Positions 6,024 to 7,079 of a DNA stretch of 7,079 nucleotides are shown in pieces. Below the pieces are notes generated by a model. It made no database searches. It was not told the origin of the DNA and was given only the letters and a program-made list of their open reading frames with translations. A program made the translations under genes and the position numbers. The first letter of the stretch is position 1. Every line of letters starts with the position of its first letter. Origin of the DNA: DAOVQB01 sp023128935 (GTDB lineage: Bacteria > Eisenbacteria > RBG-16-71-46 > CAIMUX01 > WJJG01); the NCBI GenBank assembly GCA_030628905.1, contig DAOVQB010000224.1, positions 1-7,079 of the forward strand, read 5' to 3'.

Positions 6024-7079
6024 ATGAGAAAGACAGTACTTGCACTGGTGTCCCTGTTACTGGTGGTAGGGGCCATCGTTGTTCCCTCGGACCAGGTGAC
6101 GGCGAGGTTTGCTTCCTCGTCAGGCGCGGACGCGTCTCTCGCTGCCACCGTGGAAGAGGAAAAAGCGCTCATCAATGACATCCTGGAGGAACTCAAGAAG
6201 GCCAGGGAGCTGGCGGGTGACTCCGGCTTCTGGCCCTGGAGCTCTGACGACGGCAGCGAGGTCCCCGGGCGACTGGAGGACATCGAGGCCATGGTGAACG
6301 AGCTGAGCAAGCTGATAGCGGCCGGTGAAGAGGACAGGGCAATGAAGTACAAGCTGGTGATAGCCGGGAAGCTTGAGGAGCTGATTGGCTATCTGCCGCT
6401 GGCTCCCACCACCCTGACGACTGCTGCGGTGGCCACGGGCGCGGCCAATCCCCTGTACGACGAGGTGGTGAGGATCCGGGCCAAGATACAGAAGCTGATA
6501 GAGCTGGAGAGGACTGTGGAGCTGGTGCCTCCCGAAGAGATCGCACGCCCGCCCGAGATGGAAAAGCTGATTGTCTATTCGGTCAAGTATGTCTGCGGTC
6601 CCTCCTTCGGCGGCTTCGGCGTGCAGCGTGGCTCGTATTCCACGGCTATCAATGTGCACAACCCTCATGATGCCACGATATACCTGTACAAGAAAGCGGT
6701 GATAGCTCTGCGGGAGGATGAAGAGCGGGGCAGAATCTCCAGGTTCCACCGGGTGGCCTTGAAGGCGGACGAAGCCATTGACATCGATTGTGTTGATATT
6801 TGGCGTCTTCTCTATCCCACGCCGGACGTAGAGGCGTTGCGCTCGCCTGCGACCCTTAGCTCGGCGGACGTAGCGCGGCTGACGGCGGTCACCCCGGTGA
6901 GCTCGATGATTCGGTTCATCACCGGTTTTGTCGTCATATACTCCACGGCCCCCCTGGACGTGGTCGCTGTCTATACCGGAAGCACGCCGGTTGGCTTCAG
7001 CCTCGACGTCGAGTACGTTTCACCCAGCACGCACGGCATGATTCCCTGGACTCCTCCCGAGGAGAAAGAGTGTCCTGAC
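6024..7079 (+). CDS. Secreted or surface protein of unassigned function, 3' end cut
   Basis: The frame is open for 352 codons to the window edge with no stop, so the C-terminus is missing. AGGAGG (6012-6017) lies 6 bases before the ATG. Residues 1-27 form a signal peptide (RK, a hydrophobic core about 5-20, then a possible cut near TARFA), so export is expected; no lipobox cysteine is seen. Residues about 43-170 are charged and probably helical (EEEKALINDILEELKKARE and two later heptad-like stretches), apart from a Gly/Ser/Trp-rich break near 65-78 and an Ala/Thr/Pro stretch near 125-140. From about 180 a beta-rich domain begins: IVYSVKYVCG (183-192), STAINVHNP (206-214), then DIDCVDI (253-259) and LDVVAVYTG (311-319). 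I have seen such INVHNP/LDVVAVYT domains in uncharacterised exported proteins, but cannot name a family. C191 and C256 could form a disulfide. No enzyme active site is recognisable. Confidence 0.85.
   Translation, partial: MRKTVLALVSLLLVVGAIVVPSDQVTARFASSSGADASLAATVEEEKALINDILEELKKARELAGDSGFWPWSSDDGSEVPGRLEDIEAMVNELSKLIAAGEEDRAMKYKLVIAGKLEELIGYLPLAPTTLTTAAVATGAANPLYDEVVRIRAKIQKLIELERTVELVPPEEIARPPEMEKLIVYSVKYVCGPSFGGFGVQRGSYSTAINVHNPHDATIYLYKKAVIALREDEERGRISRFHRVALKADEAIDIDCVDIWRLLYPTPDVEALRSPATLSSADVARLTAVTPVSSMIRFITGFVVIYSTAPLDVVAVYTGSTPVGFSLDVEYVSPSTHGMIPWTPPEEKECPD

Noticed and set aside
6120..6749. Minus-strand open frame of 209 codons opposite the secreted-protein gene
   Set aside because: The plus frame has a strong ribosome binding site, a signal peptide and sensible domain layout; the minus frame has none of these.
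1..7079. tRNA or rRNA genes, CRISPR arrays, insertion sequences, defence or phage genes
   Set aside because: No transposase or integrase motifs, no regularly spaced repeats and no cloverleaf-like sequence were found in any gap on either strand.

Overview
The window is GC-rich and densely coding. It looks like bacterial chromosome, most plausibly from the Chloroflexota (Dehalococcoidia-like). That placement is an inference. It rests on an archaeal-type (aPGAM) phosphoglycerate mutase in an otherwise bacterial gene set, an RNase J directly followed by a SpoIIIE-size FtsK, and a charged insertion in the FtsK alpha domain that I recall from Chloroflexota homologues. I see no mobile element, CRISPR array, tRNA or rRNA.

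Layout: (1) 1-891, the 3' part of an RNase J gene whose metallo-beta-lactamase N-terminus lies before the window. (2) 907-3141, a complete FtsK/SpoIIIE DNA translocase, 15 bases downstream and probably co-transcribed. (3) 3142-3241, a convergent intergenic gap holding nested inverted repeats, a possible two-way terminator. (4) 3242-4450 on the minus strand, a complete 2,3-bisphosphoglycerate-independent phosphoglycerate mutase (apgM). (5) 4451-4523, a 73-base divergent control region in which predicted promoters for both flanking genes share one -35 hexamer. (6) 4524-5504, a ROK-family sugar kinase, probably glucokinase. (7) 5649-5798, a 49-residue two-helix membrane peptide of DUF3096 type. 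(8) 5799-6023, a 225-base gap with inverted repeats, a candidate promoter and a leader hairpin. (9) 6024 to the end, a secreted or surface protein of unassigned function, cut by the window end.

Functionally, the first two genes are housekeeping (RNA decay/processing; chromosome segregation). The divergent pair are both enzymes of the upper and lower glycolytic route, and their shared control region suggests joint regulation. The last two genes look like envelope genes, each with a strong AGGAGG ribosome binding site and its own gap upstream. No clearly new multi-gene system is visible. The least explained items are the terminal secreted protein with its structured leader and the compact divergent promoter region.
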